This document shows, piece by piece, positions 1-9,055 of a DNA stretch of 64,000 nucleotides. Both the position numbers and the translations under genes were made by a program. Below the pieces are notes generated by a model. It was not told the origin of the DNA. It saw only the letters and a program-made list of their open reading frames with translations, and did not search any database. The first letter of the stretch is position 1; the number at the start of each line of letters is the position of its first letter. The stretch covers positions 3,596,001 to 3,660,000 of the forward strand of contig NZ_CP034433.1 of assembly GCF_003952345.1 (NCBI RefSeq), written 5' to 3'. Source of the DNA: Iodobacter ciconiae (GTDB lineage Bacteria; Pseudomonadota; Gammaproteobacteria; Burkholderiales; Chitinibacteraceae).

Positions 1-191
1 CCGCATTGGAAGTGTGGGATACCGCGAGCATTTCCGCCTTTATTAAAGAATTCTGCAAATCGCAGGGCGTAAAAATGGGCCAGGTAGGCATGCCACTGCG
101 CGCCAAAGTGTGCGGCACCACGCATACGCCTTCGGTGGATGCGGTGCTGGCTTTGCTGGGTAAGGCTGAAGTATTAAAACGCCTGGCTTGA
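1..191 (+). CDS. gltX: glutamate--tRNA ligase, C-terminal end (partial)
   Basis: Only the last 63 or so codons are present; the gene enters from the left edge in an open frame. The end (GVKMGQVGMPLRAKVCGTT, then a TPSVDAVLALLGKAEVLKRL-like tail) matches the anticodon-binding C-terminus of class I glutamyl-tRNA synthetase, which charges tRNA-Glu in the cytoplasm. A strong hairpin terminator follows within 15 bases of the stop, so it ends its transcription unit. No start can be seen. Confidence 0.85.
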   Translation, partial: ALEVWDTASISAFIKEFCKSQGVKMGQVGMPLRAKVCGTTHTPSVDAVLALLGKAEVLKRLA

Positions 192-204
192 ATGCCGGGT
201 GATT

Positions 205-242
205 TAAAAAAAGCCGAATGATTAATCGTTCGGCTTTTTTTA
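205..242 (+). terminator. Rho-independent terminator after gltX
   Basis: An A-rich left arm with AAGCCGAA (about 206-218) pairs with TTCGGCTT and a T run (229-242), with a 10-base loop. It sits just after the gltX stop. The rest of the 320-base gap up to the next gene shows no further gene; the short reading frames there look accidental. Confidence 0.85.
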
Positions 243-511
243 CACTGAAGGTATTCCAGCGAGCGATCAGATGATTGCCAGCAGGGAGCGGCGGCTCACG
301 GATAAAACAGGTTCTGAATTTAGCTATTGATTAAAAATGGGCTTTGAGTATTTTCAAACTTCAATGTCTTTTCTTATCGTTCATCGTGGCTTCGGAGTCT
401 TTTGCCCACAGCTTTGCTTATCTTGTCAACATTACAAAGCGCGTAGGGCGGGCGAAACTCGTCGCATTATAATGGCGACGTACGATCTTATTTCTCCCCG
501 GAGCATTGCCC

Positions 512-2062
512 ATGCACGCCACTGAACTCTTACAATCGCTTACCCTTAGCCAGAAAATAGCCCAGTTGTTTATGGTGGGGTTTGATGGTCTTGTGCCTAA
601 TTTGCATATTGAAGAGATGCTTAGAGAGCACCAGATTGGCGGTGTTATTTTATTTCGCCGCAATGTTGAAACGCCTTCCCAGCTTGCCGCGCTGAATTTG
701 CGTTTACAACAAATTAATGCGGAACAAAGCCAGGTGCCGCTCTTGATTGGTACAGATCAGGAAGGCGGCATGGTGATGCGGATCGAGCGTGGTGTTACAC
801 CTTTGCCTTCTGCCATGGCATTTAAAAGTGCGGGCAGCGAAGCTGGTTGTGAAGCGCTCACCAAGGTGGCTAATGCCGAGCTGAAATCGCTGGGAATAAA
901 TATCAATTTTGCTCCGGTACTGGATATTAATAATAATCCGCAAAACCCTGTGATTGGTGTGCGGGCTTATGGTGAAACAGTCAGCGAGGTTTGCCAGTAC
1001 GGTTTGGCGGCTTTGCGGGGCATACAGGCTGCAGGAATGGCTGCAACTGGTAAGCATTTTCCAGGGCATGGTGATACTGCAGTGGATTCTCATCACAAGA
1101 TGCCGGTAGTGGCTTACGATCGGGCCCGCTTAGATACCGTTGAGCTGGCCCCGTTTAGTGCCGCATTTGCTGCAGGGCTTGATGCGCTGATGACTGCACA
1201 CGTTGCTTTTCCGGCAATTGAGCCCGATTCGGCAAAACCTGCAACCCTTTCCCATGCCACTCTCACTGGTTTATTAAGAGACGAGCTTAATTATCAGGGG
1301 GTAGTGATTACCGATTGCCTGGAAATGGATGCAATTGGTAAAAGCGTTGGAACCGTAGCAGGTGCCGTGTTGGCGATCAAAGCCGGTGCTGATATCGTTT
1401 TGATTTCGCATTCTCCTGCCAAACAGGCTGCCGCTTTGGCTGCTGTTTTACATGCTGTTAAAGCCGGTGAGATTCCGGCCGCACGGATTGATGAATCTGT
1501 GCTGCGTATCCTGGCTTTAAAACAGCGCTATCGGATGTCGGATTGGGCGAGCCTTGCGCCGTCTTTACTGGATTTTGAAGCATTGCAATTATCTGCACGC
1601 GTTCATCAGGCTGCGATTACTGGCCATGCTTTGCAATTAGATAAAAATAAACCTGTTTTTTTAATTAGTGCAGAAGTGCGTACTCACACTGAAATCGATG
1701 AAGTGGCACTCGGTAAAACACCGGAAGCACGTAATTCGCTGGCTCTGCCTTTGCGAGAGCTGGGTTATACGGTTAGCGAAGAGTGGATTGCTCTGCAGCC
1801 GGCAGCGGTAGAGTTAGGTGGGGTGTTGAGCCAGGCTGCGCATGCGGAGCAAATCGTTTTTGTATCTTATAACGCAAAATTATTTAAAGAACAGCAAGCA
1901 CTGATTGCAGCCTTGCCACAGGAAAGGCTGTGGTTGATCGCCGGGCGCCTGCCCTATGATCTGGATCTTGCTCCTAAAGCTGCTGGCCGGTTGAGTTGTT
2001 GTTCTAATCGCCCGGCAGCTTTGCATGCTTTAGCTAAAAAATTGGCAACCACAGCTGTTTAG
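512..2062 (+). CDS. nagZ: beta-N-acetylhexosaminidase (glycoside hydrolase family 3), long form
   Basis: A GH3 enzyme that removes terminal N-acetylglucosamine from anhydromuropeptides or glycans during cell-wall recycling. It carries the KHFPGHGDT motif at residues 181-189, followed by DSH, the His/Asp acid-base loop of NagZ. The likely nucleophile is the Asp near residue 268 in ITDCLEMDAI, which resembles the Bacillus-type (TDDLEM) sequence more than the short enterobacterial form. At 516 residues it is longer than the roughly 340-residue enterobacterial NagZ; the last 170 or so residues form an additional domain, as in Bacillus NagZ. I chose ATG 512, preceded by CCGGAG, over the in-frame TTG two codons upstream. 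No signal peptide is visible, so it is probably cytoplasmic. It is a single gene with its own terminator. Confidence 0.85.
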   Translation: MHATELLQSLTLSQKIAQLFMVGFDGLVPNLHIEEMLREHQIGGVILFRRNVETPSQLAALNLRLQQINAEQSQVPLLIGTDQEGGMVMRIERGVTPLPSAMAFKSAGSEAGCEALTKVANAELKSLGININFAPVLDINNNPQNPVIGVRAYGETVSEVCQYGLAALRGIQAAGMAATGKHFPGHGDTAVDSHHKMPVVAYDRARLDTVELAPFSAAFAAGLDALMTAHVAFPAIEPDSAKPATLSHATLTGLLRDELNYQGVVITDCLEMDAIGKSVGTVAGAVLAIKAGADIVLISHSPAKQAAALAAVLHAVKAGEIPAARIDESVLRILALKQRYRMSDWASLAPSLLDFEALQLSARVHQAAITGHALQLDKNKPVFLISAEVRTHTEIDEVALGKTPEARNSLALPLRELGYTVSEEWIALQPAAVELGGVLSQAAHAEQIVFVSYNAKLFKEQQALIAALPQERLWLIAGRLPYDLDLAPKAAGRLSCCSNRPAALHALAKKLATTAV

Positions 2063-2071
2063 AGGAGTGTT

Positions 2072-2097
2072 CAGGCCGGCTTTGCCGGCCTGTTTTA
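2072..2097 (+). terminator. Rho-independent terminator after nagZ
   Basis: A perfect 9-bp stem (CAGGCCGGC / GCCGGCCTG) with a 3-base loop and a short T run begins 10 bases after the nagZ stop. Confidence 0.85.
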
Positions 2098-2570
2098 AGG
2101 CGCAATTTTTTCAAATGGTTTTAGGGGGCATGGAGAGAGATTATCAAAATACTTTTTTTGTGAACTAAGGCACATCGTTATATTTTTAGCTAATACCAAT
2201 TAATCTTTCAAATTTCAAAATTTTTCTTTCAATAAGTTTTTGCACCGCTGTTTCCATGCTTTTTGGGTGGAGCATGCCTCAAATTAACGTAATAAATTCA
2301 CATTTTTTACATTGCACAACGTAATGTATACCGTTGTTTACTCTGTTTTTCTTAAATACCAGCAGCATAAATATCAAAGTTGTTGCCGGTTGATATGCCG
2401 CGTTGTTGCCAGTAAAAATATGTATCAGGCAAGTAGATTAATTTAATTTGAATTGGCCTGTTTTTGTTGATTGATTAATTTCAGATTTTTATTCTTAAAA
2501 ATAATTTTATATATTTCATAAATGCAGCAGTATTTTTAAATAATGTATTTTAAAAATTTAAGGAATAGAC
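2098..2570. other. AT-rich intergenic region before the PEP-CTERM gene
   Basis: About 470 bases with no credible gene. It has a small dyad, TACATT...AATGTA at 2308-2328, that could be an operator. It presumably holds the promoter and a long leader for the next gene, but I could not pick out a convincing -35/-10 or -24/-12 pair. Confidence 0.4.
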
Positions 2571-3203
2571 ATGAATATCAAGAAAAATACGGCTGCAATT
2601 ATTATATTGCTTAGCCTGTTTAATTCGGCGCATGCGGTAAATGCTTATGTGGATCAGTTTATTAGTTTTAAGGACGCCTTAGGTATTAACGCTGTTGCAT
2701 ATGGCAATAACGGTACGCTGACAGCTCCTCCTCCTGAAGTGGTCAACCCTGATATTATCCTCGGTGTACCTACTGTTTCTCAATGGGTTTCAGTTCCTAC
2801 CGATTACTCTGCTGTGTATGGCTTTAATGGGCAAAAAGCAACCGGTGGATTGGATATTTATTATGTGGATGCAGGGGCTTTATCAAATGTCAGCATTTGG
2901 GGAAAGTTAAATACTGCTGATGCCTGGACTCAAATTGGTTCAGTGACAGAAGGCGCGCCTTTGGGAAGCACTTATAATCCGGTGTCTTCATTCTTAAGCC
3001 TGGCTGGTACAGGTTTAAGCGGGGTAAGCCAGGTAATGATCCGTGGCACTGATGTGGCTGGCTGGTCTCCTGGTTTTGATTTAATGGGAATTCAAGGCAG
3101 GGGAATGTTGGCCTCTCCTGTGCCAGAGCCGGAAACATATGCATTAATGGGATTGGGTTTAATTGCCTTGCTGGTGAATCGTCGCAGGCAGGTTAATGCT
3201 TGA
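2571..3203 (+). CDS. PEP-CTERM sorting domain protein, exported
   Basis: A 210-residue secreted protein. It has an N-terminal signal peptide (about residues 1-22, ending SAHA), a Gly/Ser/Thr-rich body, and a C-terminal PEP-CTERM tripartite signal: VPEPETYALM, a hydrophobic helix (LGLIALL), then a basic tail (NRRRQ). PEP-CTERM proteins are recognised by exosortase (EpsH/XrtA) and are usually linked to exopolysaccharide or biofilm formation. No exosortase gene lies in this window. AAGGAATAG precedes the ATG. The body has no domain I recognise. Confidence 0.8.
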   Translation: MNIKKNTAAIIILLSLFNSAHAVNAYVDQFISFKDALGINAVAYGNNGTLTAPPPEVVNPDIILGVPTVSQWVSVPTDYSAVYGFNGQKATGGLDIYYVDAGALSNVSIWGKLNTADAWTQIGSVTEGAPLGSTYNPVSSFLSLAGTGLSGVSQVMIRGTDVAGWSPGFDLMGIQGRGMLASPVPEPETYALMGLGLIALLVNRRRQVNA

Positions 3204-3218
3204 TTGTTGCTTTTTAAT

Positions 3219-3252
3219 AAAAAAAGGTCATTTATAAAATGGCCTTTTTTTT
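3219..3252 (+). terminator. Terminator after the PEP-CTERM gene
   Basis: A-rich arm AAAAAGGTCATTT pairs with AAATGGCCTTTTTT (one G-U pair). It has T/A runs on both sides, so it may work in both directions. Confidence 0.8.
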
Positions 3253-3255
3253 GAA

Positions 3256-3640
3256 TTAAATTACGATATATCTGTCTGGCCTGTGGTTAATTGCAATTGC
3301 CAGATTTAAGGAAAAAACACCTAAAATAGAAATGAATAACTGCTTATGATTCACAACACCAAAACCCGCACATAGAATAAATAAATCAACGATGAGTTGT
3401 ACTTTATCCAGTACTCGGTAAGAGAAAATATAAATGGGCAGATTAATAAGAAACAATATGTACCATACGACCGATGGGTGATGTAGTGCAGCAGAAATGC
3501 CAAACCTGTGGCCCTGCCTGTAAGCAGACCCGCCTGCTTAAAAAAACTGGATTGCCAGCGCCATTAATAATGCGCCGGTCAGTAAACCCTGGATGGCTTC
3601 GAGCAGGGCAATGAGATTGCATGGGCAGGGGCATATCAAA
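3256..3640 (-). pseudogene. decayed YitT/DUF161-family membrane protein
   Basis: On the minus strand, one frame from about 3625 reads ALLEAIQGLLTGALLMALAI, then KQAGLLTGRATGLAFLLHYIT, the usual first two membrane segments of the YitT (DUF161) family. Around 3455-3480 the frame must shift to continue as FLINLPIYIFSYRVLDKVQL, the family's next conserved block. After that the protein jumps to a tail-like segment (LGVFSLNLAIAINHRPDRY) and stops at 3256, so a central part also seems lost. There is no start codon in the first frame. I read this as a gene inactivated by a frameshift and deletions. The family assignment is by memory of its motifs. Confidence 0.6.
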
Positions 3641-3844
3641 TTACTGTAGTCAGAATTGGAACATCGTTGTGAATGCTATTTGAATAAACGAAAGGATATT
3701 GCAACTTTACATGCTTTGCGTTACGTCAAGTCGCCCCGAATTACGCCGTCAATCAGCAGGGGCAATATAATACTGAAGTTAAGTGGGTTTCCTGTCGATA
3801 ATTTGTTGTGTCCCTTTATACACGCAATAAATAAGGAGCTTATC

Positions 3845-4390
3845 GTGGTTAACTCGGTTTCCCAATCTACCCCCGCCAGCAGTGTGGCCCAGACAAAAGA
3901 TGTTAAAGAGGCGGTCCCCAAGCCGGAGCTGAATGAAGCCCGTATTCGGGCCCAGACAAATCAGCAGATTTTACAGGCCTCTTTACAAGTATCAATTAGC
4001 AGTGGTGATAAGCCAATGCAGCTCTTGTTTAGAACGGCCATTGATAAAATTAATGAAGTACTAAAGCCAGAATTTGGTGATGATGCAATTAAAAATGCAT
4101 TAGGGCAGGATAATTCACCAGAAGGCACTGCCGGGCGGATTGTTGCCCTTTCCACTGGTTTTTATGAAGCTTTTGCCAAGCAAAGACCGGGGCAGGATCC
4201 GGAAAAAACTGCCGAAGAATTCACCAAGGTGATTCGCGGAGGGGTTGAGCGGGGGTTTAAAGAAGCCAGAGATATCCTTAAAAGCCTGCAGGTGCTTGAT
4301 GGCACCATTGCCAGTAATATTGATAAAACCTACGATTTAGTACAGAAGGGGCTGGATGATTTTCTGGCAAGTAAAAAGGCCAAGGAGTAA
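3845..4390 (+). CDS. DUF5610 domain-containing protein
   Basis: A soluble 181-residue protein of unknown function. The start is GTG 3845 because AAGGAG lies seven bases upstream; the open frame extends much further 5' but that stretch is not protein-like. Residues 35-175 contain the DUF5610 pattern: ASLQVSISSGDKPMQLLFRT, then GTAGRIVALSTGFYEAF, then GFKEARDILKSL and SNIDKTYDLVQKGLDDF. It is predicted mostly helical, without a signal peptide or membrane segments. It stands alone between a pseudogene and a long intergenic region. The family is known by sequence only, and the context gives no clear role. Confidence 0.75.
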   Translation: MVNSVSQSTPASSVAQTKDVKEAVPKPELNEARIRAQTNQQILQASLQVSISSGDKPMQLLFRTAIDKINEVLKPEFGDDAIKNALGQDNSPEGTAGRIVALSTGFYEAFAKQRPGQDPEKTAEEFTKVIRGGVERGFKEARDILKSLQVLDGTIASNIDKTYDLVQKGLDDFLASKKAKE

Positions 4391-5177
4391 GCACTCTTTC
4401 TAAGAGGGATTACCTTCATCATTAACAGCTGGCTTATGCCTGCGTTTATTTGTTGATATACCGCCTGATTCAGTTTTTTTGTTTAAACACAGATTACGCC
4501 GGTTTGTATAACAGGCAAATCAGTCGGCAACACCTGGTTGGTAAAATATTTTTTTATTCAGGTAGATGGGATTGGCCTTTGGCTCATCTCATCTTCTTCA
4601 GGGCAGCGCTTTCACTTTTTACAAAGAGCATAAACAGATGCGCTCTATTAATAAGCATTAGATTATTCTGTTTTTACCCATTTGCTATCGCCGTAGCAGC
4701 TGGTTTGCTTTGATTAAATACGCCCAATATTACTGATCTGCTGCCCTTGTTTTTGCCTCCGCTCTTCATTCGTGCCTCCTCTCTTTAATCTGCAATAACA
4801 TCCATCCAGTACCCATGGAGTGATTTGTCTTTTCACAGAAGGCATATCAATGCGGATAAGTTTTTATTGTTCTGTCAAGCGTTGTGTTGATATGCCAAAT
4901 GCATTGGCTGCATTTTTGCTTTAAAAAGCAAGGTGTAAATGAATGTAAGGTAGGGGTGATTTAAAAAGTTATTTAAAAACAACAGGATAAAAATTTTATT
5001 AATTTGTTGATCACCGTTTACCTCATAAGGCAATGTGAATTTGTGTTTTGTGCTTGCCGTCACATTTTTAAAAATAGCGGGGGAGAACAATGCATTTGTC
5101 GGGTGGCGGATCCATTATGGTAAAGCCCTGGCGTGAAGCTGGACGATAGCTTACATAAACTTTTTGGAGTTCGTAAA
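4391..5177. other. long AT-rich intergenic region upstream of the RTX gene
   Basis: Nearly 790 bases with no credible gene. A short hydrophobic reading frame at 4450-4713 lacks a ribosome binding site and family likeness. A 7-bp hairpin (TTGCTTT/AAAGCAA, 4916-4931) lies about 250 bases before the next start. Abundant surface-layer mRNAs often carry long leaders, so the promoter and a leader for the downstream gene are expected here, but I cannot place them. Confidence 0.4.
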
Positions 5178-7397
5178 ATGGCAACTGCAGCAGCATTAGC
5201 ATTCGTGCAAAAACTCTATGTCGCTTACTATCAACGTCCAGCCGACTATGCTGGGCAGCAATACTGGGCAGAAAAATTTGATCAAGAAGGGGGTGCCTCG
5301 GCAATTGCCACTGCTTTTTCCGTCTCGCCAGAATCAGTTGCACTGTTTGGTTCTCAATCTTTGGGTGCACAAATTAATGCTGTATATCAGGCCGCTTTTG
5401 GCCGTGCAGCAGAAACCGCTGGTTTGCAATTCTATCTGAATGAAATTGGTGCTGGCCGTATGACTGTAGGCACGATGGCGGTTGCCGTGCTAAATGGCGC
5501 GCAGGGTGCGGATTTAACCACTTTGAATTCTAAACTGGCTGTTGCAGATGCTTACACAACTGCCGTTTCTGATGCTTCGGGCATCTTGAAATATGTTGGT
5601 GATGCCTCTGCCATCACGGCACGCACATTTATGGCAACGGTAACAACGGCCAATCAGGCTACGTCGACGGCTGCGATTCCAACCGAGGTTGCCAAGCTGG
5701 TTCTGCCTAGTGTTGTGACCAGCTTTGCCCTCACCGAAGGCATTGATGCCTTTGTTGGCGGGGCAGGAGGGGACAACTTTGTATCTACCAAAGTGGGTGG
5801 TTTTGGCCCGCTTGATTCACTTGATGGTGGTGCTGGCACAGACAGCTTAAGCGTTTCGGATACTGCCGCGATTTCTACATCAAGTAGCCAAGTGGTTAAA
5901 AACATTGAAACAGCCAGCTTGGTGTCCAGCCTTGGTGTGACAGCTGATGTTTCTGGCTGGACCGGCCTGACAAAACTGACAGTGCAGGGCGCGGGTAATA
6001 TGAGCGTGACCGGTGCCACAAGCACTTCGGCTCTCTTGTTTAATTCTGGTGCAAATACCACAACGGTTGTAGGTACTGGTGGTGATTTGGTGATTACCGC
6101 GGGTACGGGGGCGGTCACTGTGGGCGGTACTGGCGTTGCGAATAATCTTTCTTCGGTTAGTGTGACAAATGGTACGAGTGTTGCAATTACTGATCGCAGC
6201 GGTACGGCAGCAGCTACAGGCAGCTCGCTAAAAACAGTATCGGTTACAGGTGCAACTGGCGGCTCAAGCATTACTGGTGACGGAGTCAGCACCCTTAATT
6301 TGTCAACACTCACAGCTGCAACTACTGTAAATAACGTGACATTAACTGCCGCCGCTGCAACTCGTAACCTGACCCTTAATTTGAATGGAGTAGATGAAGG
6401 CGCTGCAGGCACGGATGCGGGTACAACTGTTGTTACCGACGCTGAAGCCACATCGTTAACGATTAATGCAGTTACTTCAAAATCATTTGACGTGACTGCC
6501 GTGACGGCCAAGGCTGTGTCAGTGGCTGTGAAAGCAGATGTTGACTTACAAATGGATGCTTTGGGTAGTGCACTGGCAACCAAGTTGGATGTTTCGGGTG
6601 CCGGTCAATTTACTGCGGATACCTTAACTCTGACGAGCGGCGGGGTTATCACCAGCACCAGCACCGGAGGGGTCGTGTTAAAGAGCGCACTGGGTACAGC
6701 GCAGCAGTTTGCGGGCTCTGCATCTGCAGGTGCTGATTCGATCAGCCTTGCAGCTTCTACTGTTGTACATACAACAGGGGCAGGTAATGACACGGTTACC
6801 GCAACGCAATTTGGTATTGGTGGCAGTATTGATGCCGGTGCGGGTACTGATTCTCTTATTATGACTTCAGCAGATATTGTGGCTAACACGGTAACAACCC
6901 CCACAAAAGCGGCTTCGTTTACCAATTTTGAGACTCTGGTGGCTTCAAATGCACTCGCTACTGTTGATGTAACCAAGTTTGTGGGTGTCACGTCAGTGGC
7001 GGCGATGGGGGGAATTAACGCTGGTACGCTTACTTTGAATACTGGCAATACCGTGGCATTGGGGGCTAATTCCGCAGGTGCCATCGGTTTTACTGTGGGG
7101 GGAATATCTGCCAGCGATACGATGAACTTGAATATGAATGGCTGGGATTGTGCAGGCGCAGCAACGTTTACCGGTGTCGAGACGCTAAATATCAATACAG
7201 GTACTAATGTTGCTCTGGCATTTAATCCGGCCACTCCGACTGTTGTGCCGGTGTCTGTGGCTCCTGCTCAATTTACTAGTACATTAGTTATGAGTTCTTC
7301 CGCAGGTGCCCCTGGCGGTACGATTAATGTGAGCGGCGCAAGTGATATGAATTTCCTGGGGGCGTTACTGCAGCCAAAATCGATGCTTCTGCATTAA
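5178..7397 (+). CDS. S-layer/RTX-like surface protein with N-terminal DUF4214 region (frame-shifted 5' part)
   Basis: The gene runs 5178-8104 but is split by a frameshift; this is the 739-residue product as written. Residues 1-130 form a DUF4214-type helical region (FVQKLYVAYYQRPADYAGQQ, then YQAAFGRAAETAGLQFYLNE), often found in RTX and S-layer proteins exported by type I secretion. The rest is a long repeat-like beta region very rich in Thr, Ala, Val, Ser and Gly, with calcium-binding style GGAGTDSL and GAGNDTV turns. ATG 5178 is preceded by TGGAG; there is no signal peptide, as expected for a type I substrate. The frame ends after LGALLQPKSMLLH. One extra base in the G run at 7358-7362 would read on as LGGVTAAKIDASALTG into the 3' part and give 975 residues. 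A type I exporter is encoded about 3 kb downstream. Confidence 0.85.
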   Translation: MATAAALAFVQKLYVAYYQRPADYAGQQYWAEKFDQEGGASAIATAFSVSPESVALFGSQSLGAQINAVYQAAFGRAAETAGLQFYLNEIGAGRMTVGTMAVAVLNGAQGADLTTLNSKLAVADAYTTAVSDASGILKYVGDASAITARTFMATVTTANQATSTAAIPTEVAKLVLPSVVTSFALTEGIDAFVGGAGGDNFVSTKVGGFGPLDSLDGGAGTDSLSVSDTAAISTSSSQVVKNIETASLVSSLGVTADVSGWTGLTKLTVQGAGNMSVTGATSTSALLFNSGANTTTVVGTGGDLVITAGTGAVTVGGTGVANNLSSVSVTNGTSVAITDRSGTAAATGSSLKTVSVTGATGGSSITGDGVSTLNLSTLTAATTVNNVTLTAAAATRNLTLNLNGVDEGAAGTDAGTTVVTDAEATSLTINAVTSKSFDVTAVTAKAVSVAVKADVDLQMDALGSALATKLDVSGAGQFTADTLTLTSGGVITSTSTGGVVLKSALGTAQQFAGSASAGADSISLAASTVVHTTGAGNDTVTATQFGIGGSIDAGAGTDSLIMTSADIVANTVTTPTKAASFTNFETLVASNALATVDVTKFVGVTSVAAMGGINAGTLTLNTGNTVALGANSAGAIGFTVGGISASDTMNLNMNGWDCAGAATFTGVETLNINTGTNVALAFNPATPTVVPVSVAPAQFTSTLVMSSSAGAPGGTINVSGASDMNFLGALLQPKSMLLH
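7358..7362 (+). other. GGGGG tract at the frameshift in the RTX gene
   Basis: A run of five G in CTGGGGGCGTT. Six G would restore one open frame across the whole gene. It is either a sequencing or assembly error in a homopolymer, a real mutation, or a slippage site that switches the protein on and off. Confidence 0.75.
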
Positions 7398-7465
7398 CAG
7401 GTATTCTGACTGTAGCTGCTGCAGCAGCTAATGCGATTACCATTACTGGTGGCTCTAAAGCTGAC

Positions 7466-8104
7466 GTGATTAATGGTTCTGCCTTTGCAGATTTGATTAC
7501 TGGCGGAGAGGGGGCAGATACGGTTACAGGTGCTGCAGGCAAAGATTCAATTGTTCTGACTGAAACCACTTCAGCAGTTGATACCTTGAAGTATTCAGAA
7601 TCCGGGGTGCTTAATGCTGATACGGTAACTGGGTTCAAAGCTGGTACAGATATTGTTTCTATCACTATTGGTAACATTACTGATAATGGTGGGCTTTTTG
7701 ACACATTAAGTAATGCTGCTGGTGGCGATATTAGTGCTGGTGTAGCTGCAGGAGCTGCGGTTGCTTCATTTACCGGAGCAAGCTCTACTGGAACCTTACT
7801 AGCTAATACGGTAAATCTGGTTATCTTATCAAATGTTGCAGCAACAAGTTTTGCAACTGCGATTGGAACAACAACCTTTACTTCGTCTGTGGGAATGGAT
7901 TCAGGGCTTACTCTTGGGGAGGGGCTTGCAACAGTTTGGTTTGATGCTACCAACTCGCAAGCTGTATATGGTTATATAGAAAATAGTATTGGTGCTGGCG
8001 ATATACTTTCAACATCAGATACTTTCCACGAAATTGTGAGGGTAGGCATGGTAGCGGCTGATTTCACTCAAGGAAATATCACCGCAAGTTTCTCCTTATT
8101 CTAA
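7466..8104 (+). CDS. C-terminal part of the same RTX/S-layer-like protein (other frame)
   Basis: This is the 3' part of the surface protein gene. The family-like reading extends upstream to about 7363 (VTAAKIDASALTG), so the apparent start at 7466 is not a true start. It holds glycine/aspartate RTX-type repeats (GGSKADVINGSAFADLITGG, then EGADTVTGAAGKDS) and ends in an uncleaved-signal-like tail (ADFTQGNITASFSLF), as in type I secretion substrates. Without it the protein would lack its export signal. It has no ribosome binding site of its own, and a strong terminator follows the stop. Confidence 0.8.
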   Translation: MINGSAFADLITGGEGADTVTGAAGKDSIVLTETTSAVDTLKYSESGVLNADTVTGFKAGTDIVSITIGNITDNGGLFDTLSNAAGGDISAGVAAGAAVASFTGASSTGTLLANTVNLVILSNVAATSFATAIGTTTFTSSVGMDSGLTLGEGLATVWFDATNSQAVYGYIENSIGAGDILSTSDTFHEIVRVGMVAADFTQGNITASFSLF

Positions 8105-8151
8105 AAGGGGGAGTCTCAATCGTGCTTTAAGTCTTGTGTTTCTGCTATCTG

Positions 8152-8191
8152 AAACCCCGCGTCTGTTACCGATGCGGGGTTTTTCTTTTTT
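8152..8191 (+). terminator. Rho-independent terminator after the RTX gene
   Basis: Stem AAACCCCGC (8152-8160) pairs with GCGGGGTTT (8174-8182), followed by TTTCTTTTTT. Confidence 0.9.
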
Positions 8192-8369
8192 ACTGAAGGC
8201 TTTATTTACCAAAGAAGCCGAGCCGGTAAAAGCCTGGATAATATGGCTAATTATGCAGAGATGAGCCAATTAAAGAAAAGACAGCCAGGTATTGGATATA
8301 CAGAATCACTAAAGGCCCCGGCCACTTGAGTTATTTATCCCGGCTTCGGCGTGATTTATGGCATAGCGA

Positions 8370-8981
8370 TCAGGATGGGGTGGAGTGGTTTTCTATCAGG
8401 AGCACTTTTTTTAGCCAGCGTGGTGCTTCATTACCTGTGTTATCTGCATTGGTAAAAGAGAAAACCTCCCTGGCTGACAGGTGAAAGGGGGCCAGGCGCA
8501 GATCCAGATACCTGAAATCGCCAGTGTTGATATCATGGTTGATCGTTATTGCACCCGGATTAACACAGTTGGTAATGAGCGCATAGGGATAGCGGGTCAT
8601 ATTTTTAATAAAACATTCAATGCTTTGATTCGACAGGTGTTGCAATACATCTTTAGCAATGATTAATTCTGCATTGGGCAAATCATCCGGATTACCTGAA
8701 TACTGCTGAAACCGGATATTTGGAGCCGTATAATGCTGCTGATTATAGCTGACAACTGATTTTACAACGTCATAGCCCTGATATTGTATGCCATCCCAAT
8801 GAATGTTTTTTGAAAACTGCCAATCACCACATCCCATATCCAGAACAGATTTAATCTTGTTTTTAAGGGTAAATTGTTCAAGAAAATCAATATAGCTTTG
8901 GGTATGAATAGGCAATGAGCCTTCGCCAGAGCCTGTGCCCCATTCATTGGTGGCATATATTTCTTCAAATCGATTGTTCAT
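8370..8981 (-). CDS. class I SAM-dependent methyltransferase
   Basis: A cytoplasmic 203-residue protein with the S-adenosylmethionine site SVLDMGCGDWQFS at about residues 45-57 and an acidic motif at the end of the next strand (YQGYDVV). The N-terminus (FEEIYATNEWGTGSGEGS) is typical of small methyltransferases found among surface-polysaccharide and glycosylation genes. CGGAG precedes ATG 8981. It lies between the RTX gene and an O-acyltransferase, so methylation of a surface sugar or protein is plausible; the substrate cannot be read from the sequence. Confidence 0.8.
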   Translation of the reverse strand: MNNRFEEIYATNEWGTGSGEGSLPIHTQSYIDFLEQFTLKNKIKSVLDMGCGDWQFSKNIHWDGIQYQGYDVVKSVVSYNQQHYTAPNIRFQQYSGNPDDLPNAELIIAKDVLQHLSNQSIECFIKNMTRYPYALITNCVNPGAITINHDINTGDFRYLDLRLAPFHLSAREVFSFTNADNTGNEAPRWLKKVLLIENHSTPS

Positions 8982-9055
8982 TTTTATTGCTCCGTTAAAG
9001 AAAATAATTTATTAATCTGCAGCCCGGTTACGCACATTAATACTCTTTTAGGGGG

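Noticed and set aside
4450-4713. 87-codon hydrophobic reading frame on the plus strand
   Set aside because: No ribosome binding site, no family likeness and odd composition; AT-rich DNA often yields such frames.
5654-7953. Long open frames on the minus strand under the RTX gene (5654-6583, 6605-7234, 7324-7953)
   Set aside because: They mirror the biased Thr/Ala/Val/Gly codon use of the real gene, giving Val/Ala/Pro-rich nonsense proteins without motifs or start signals.
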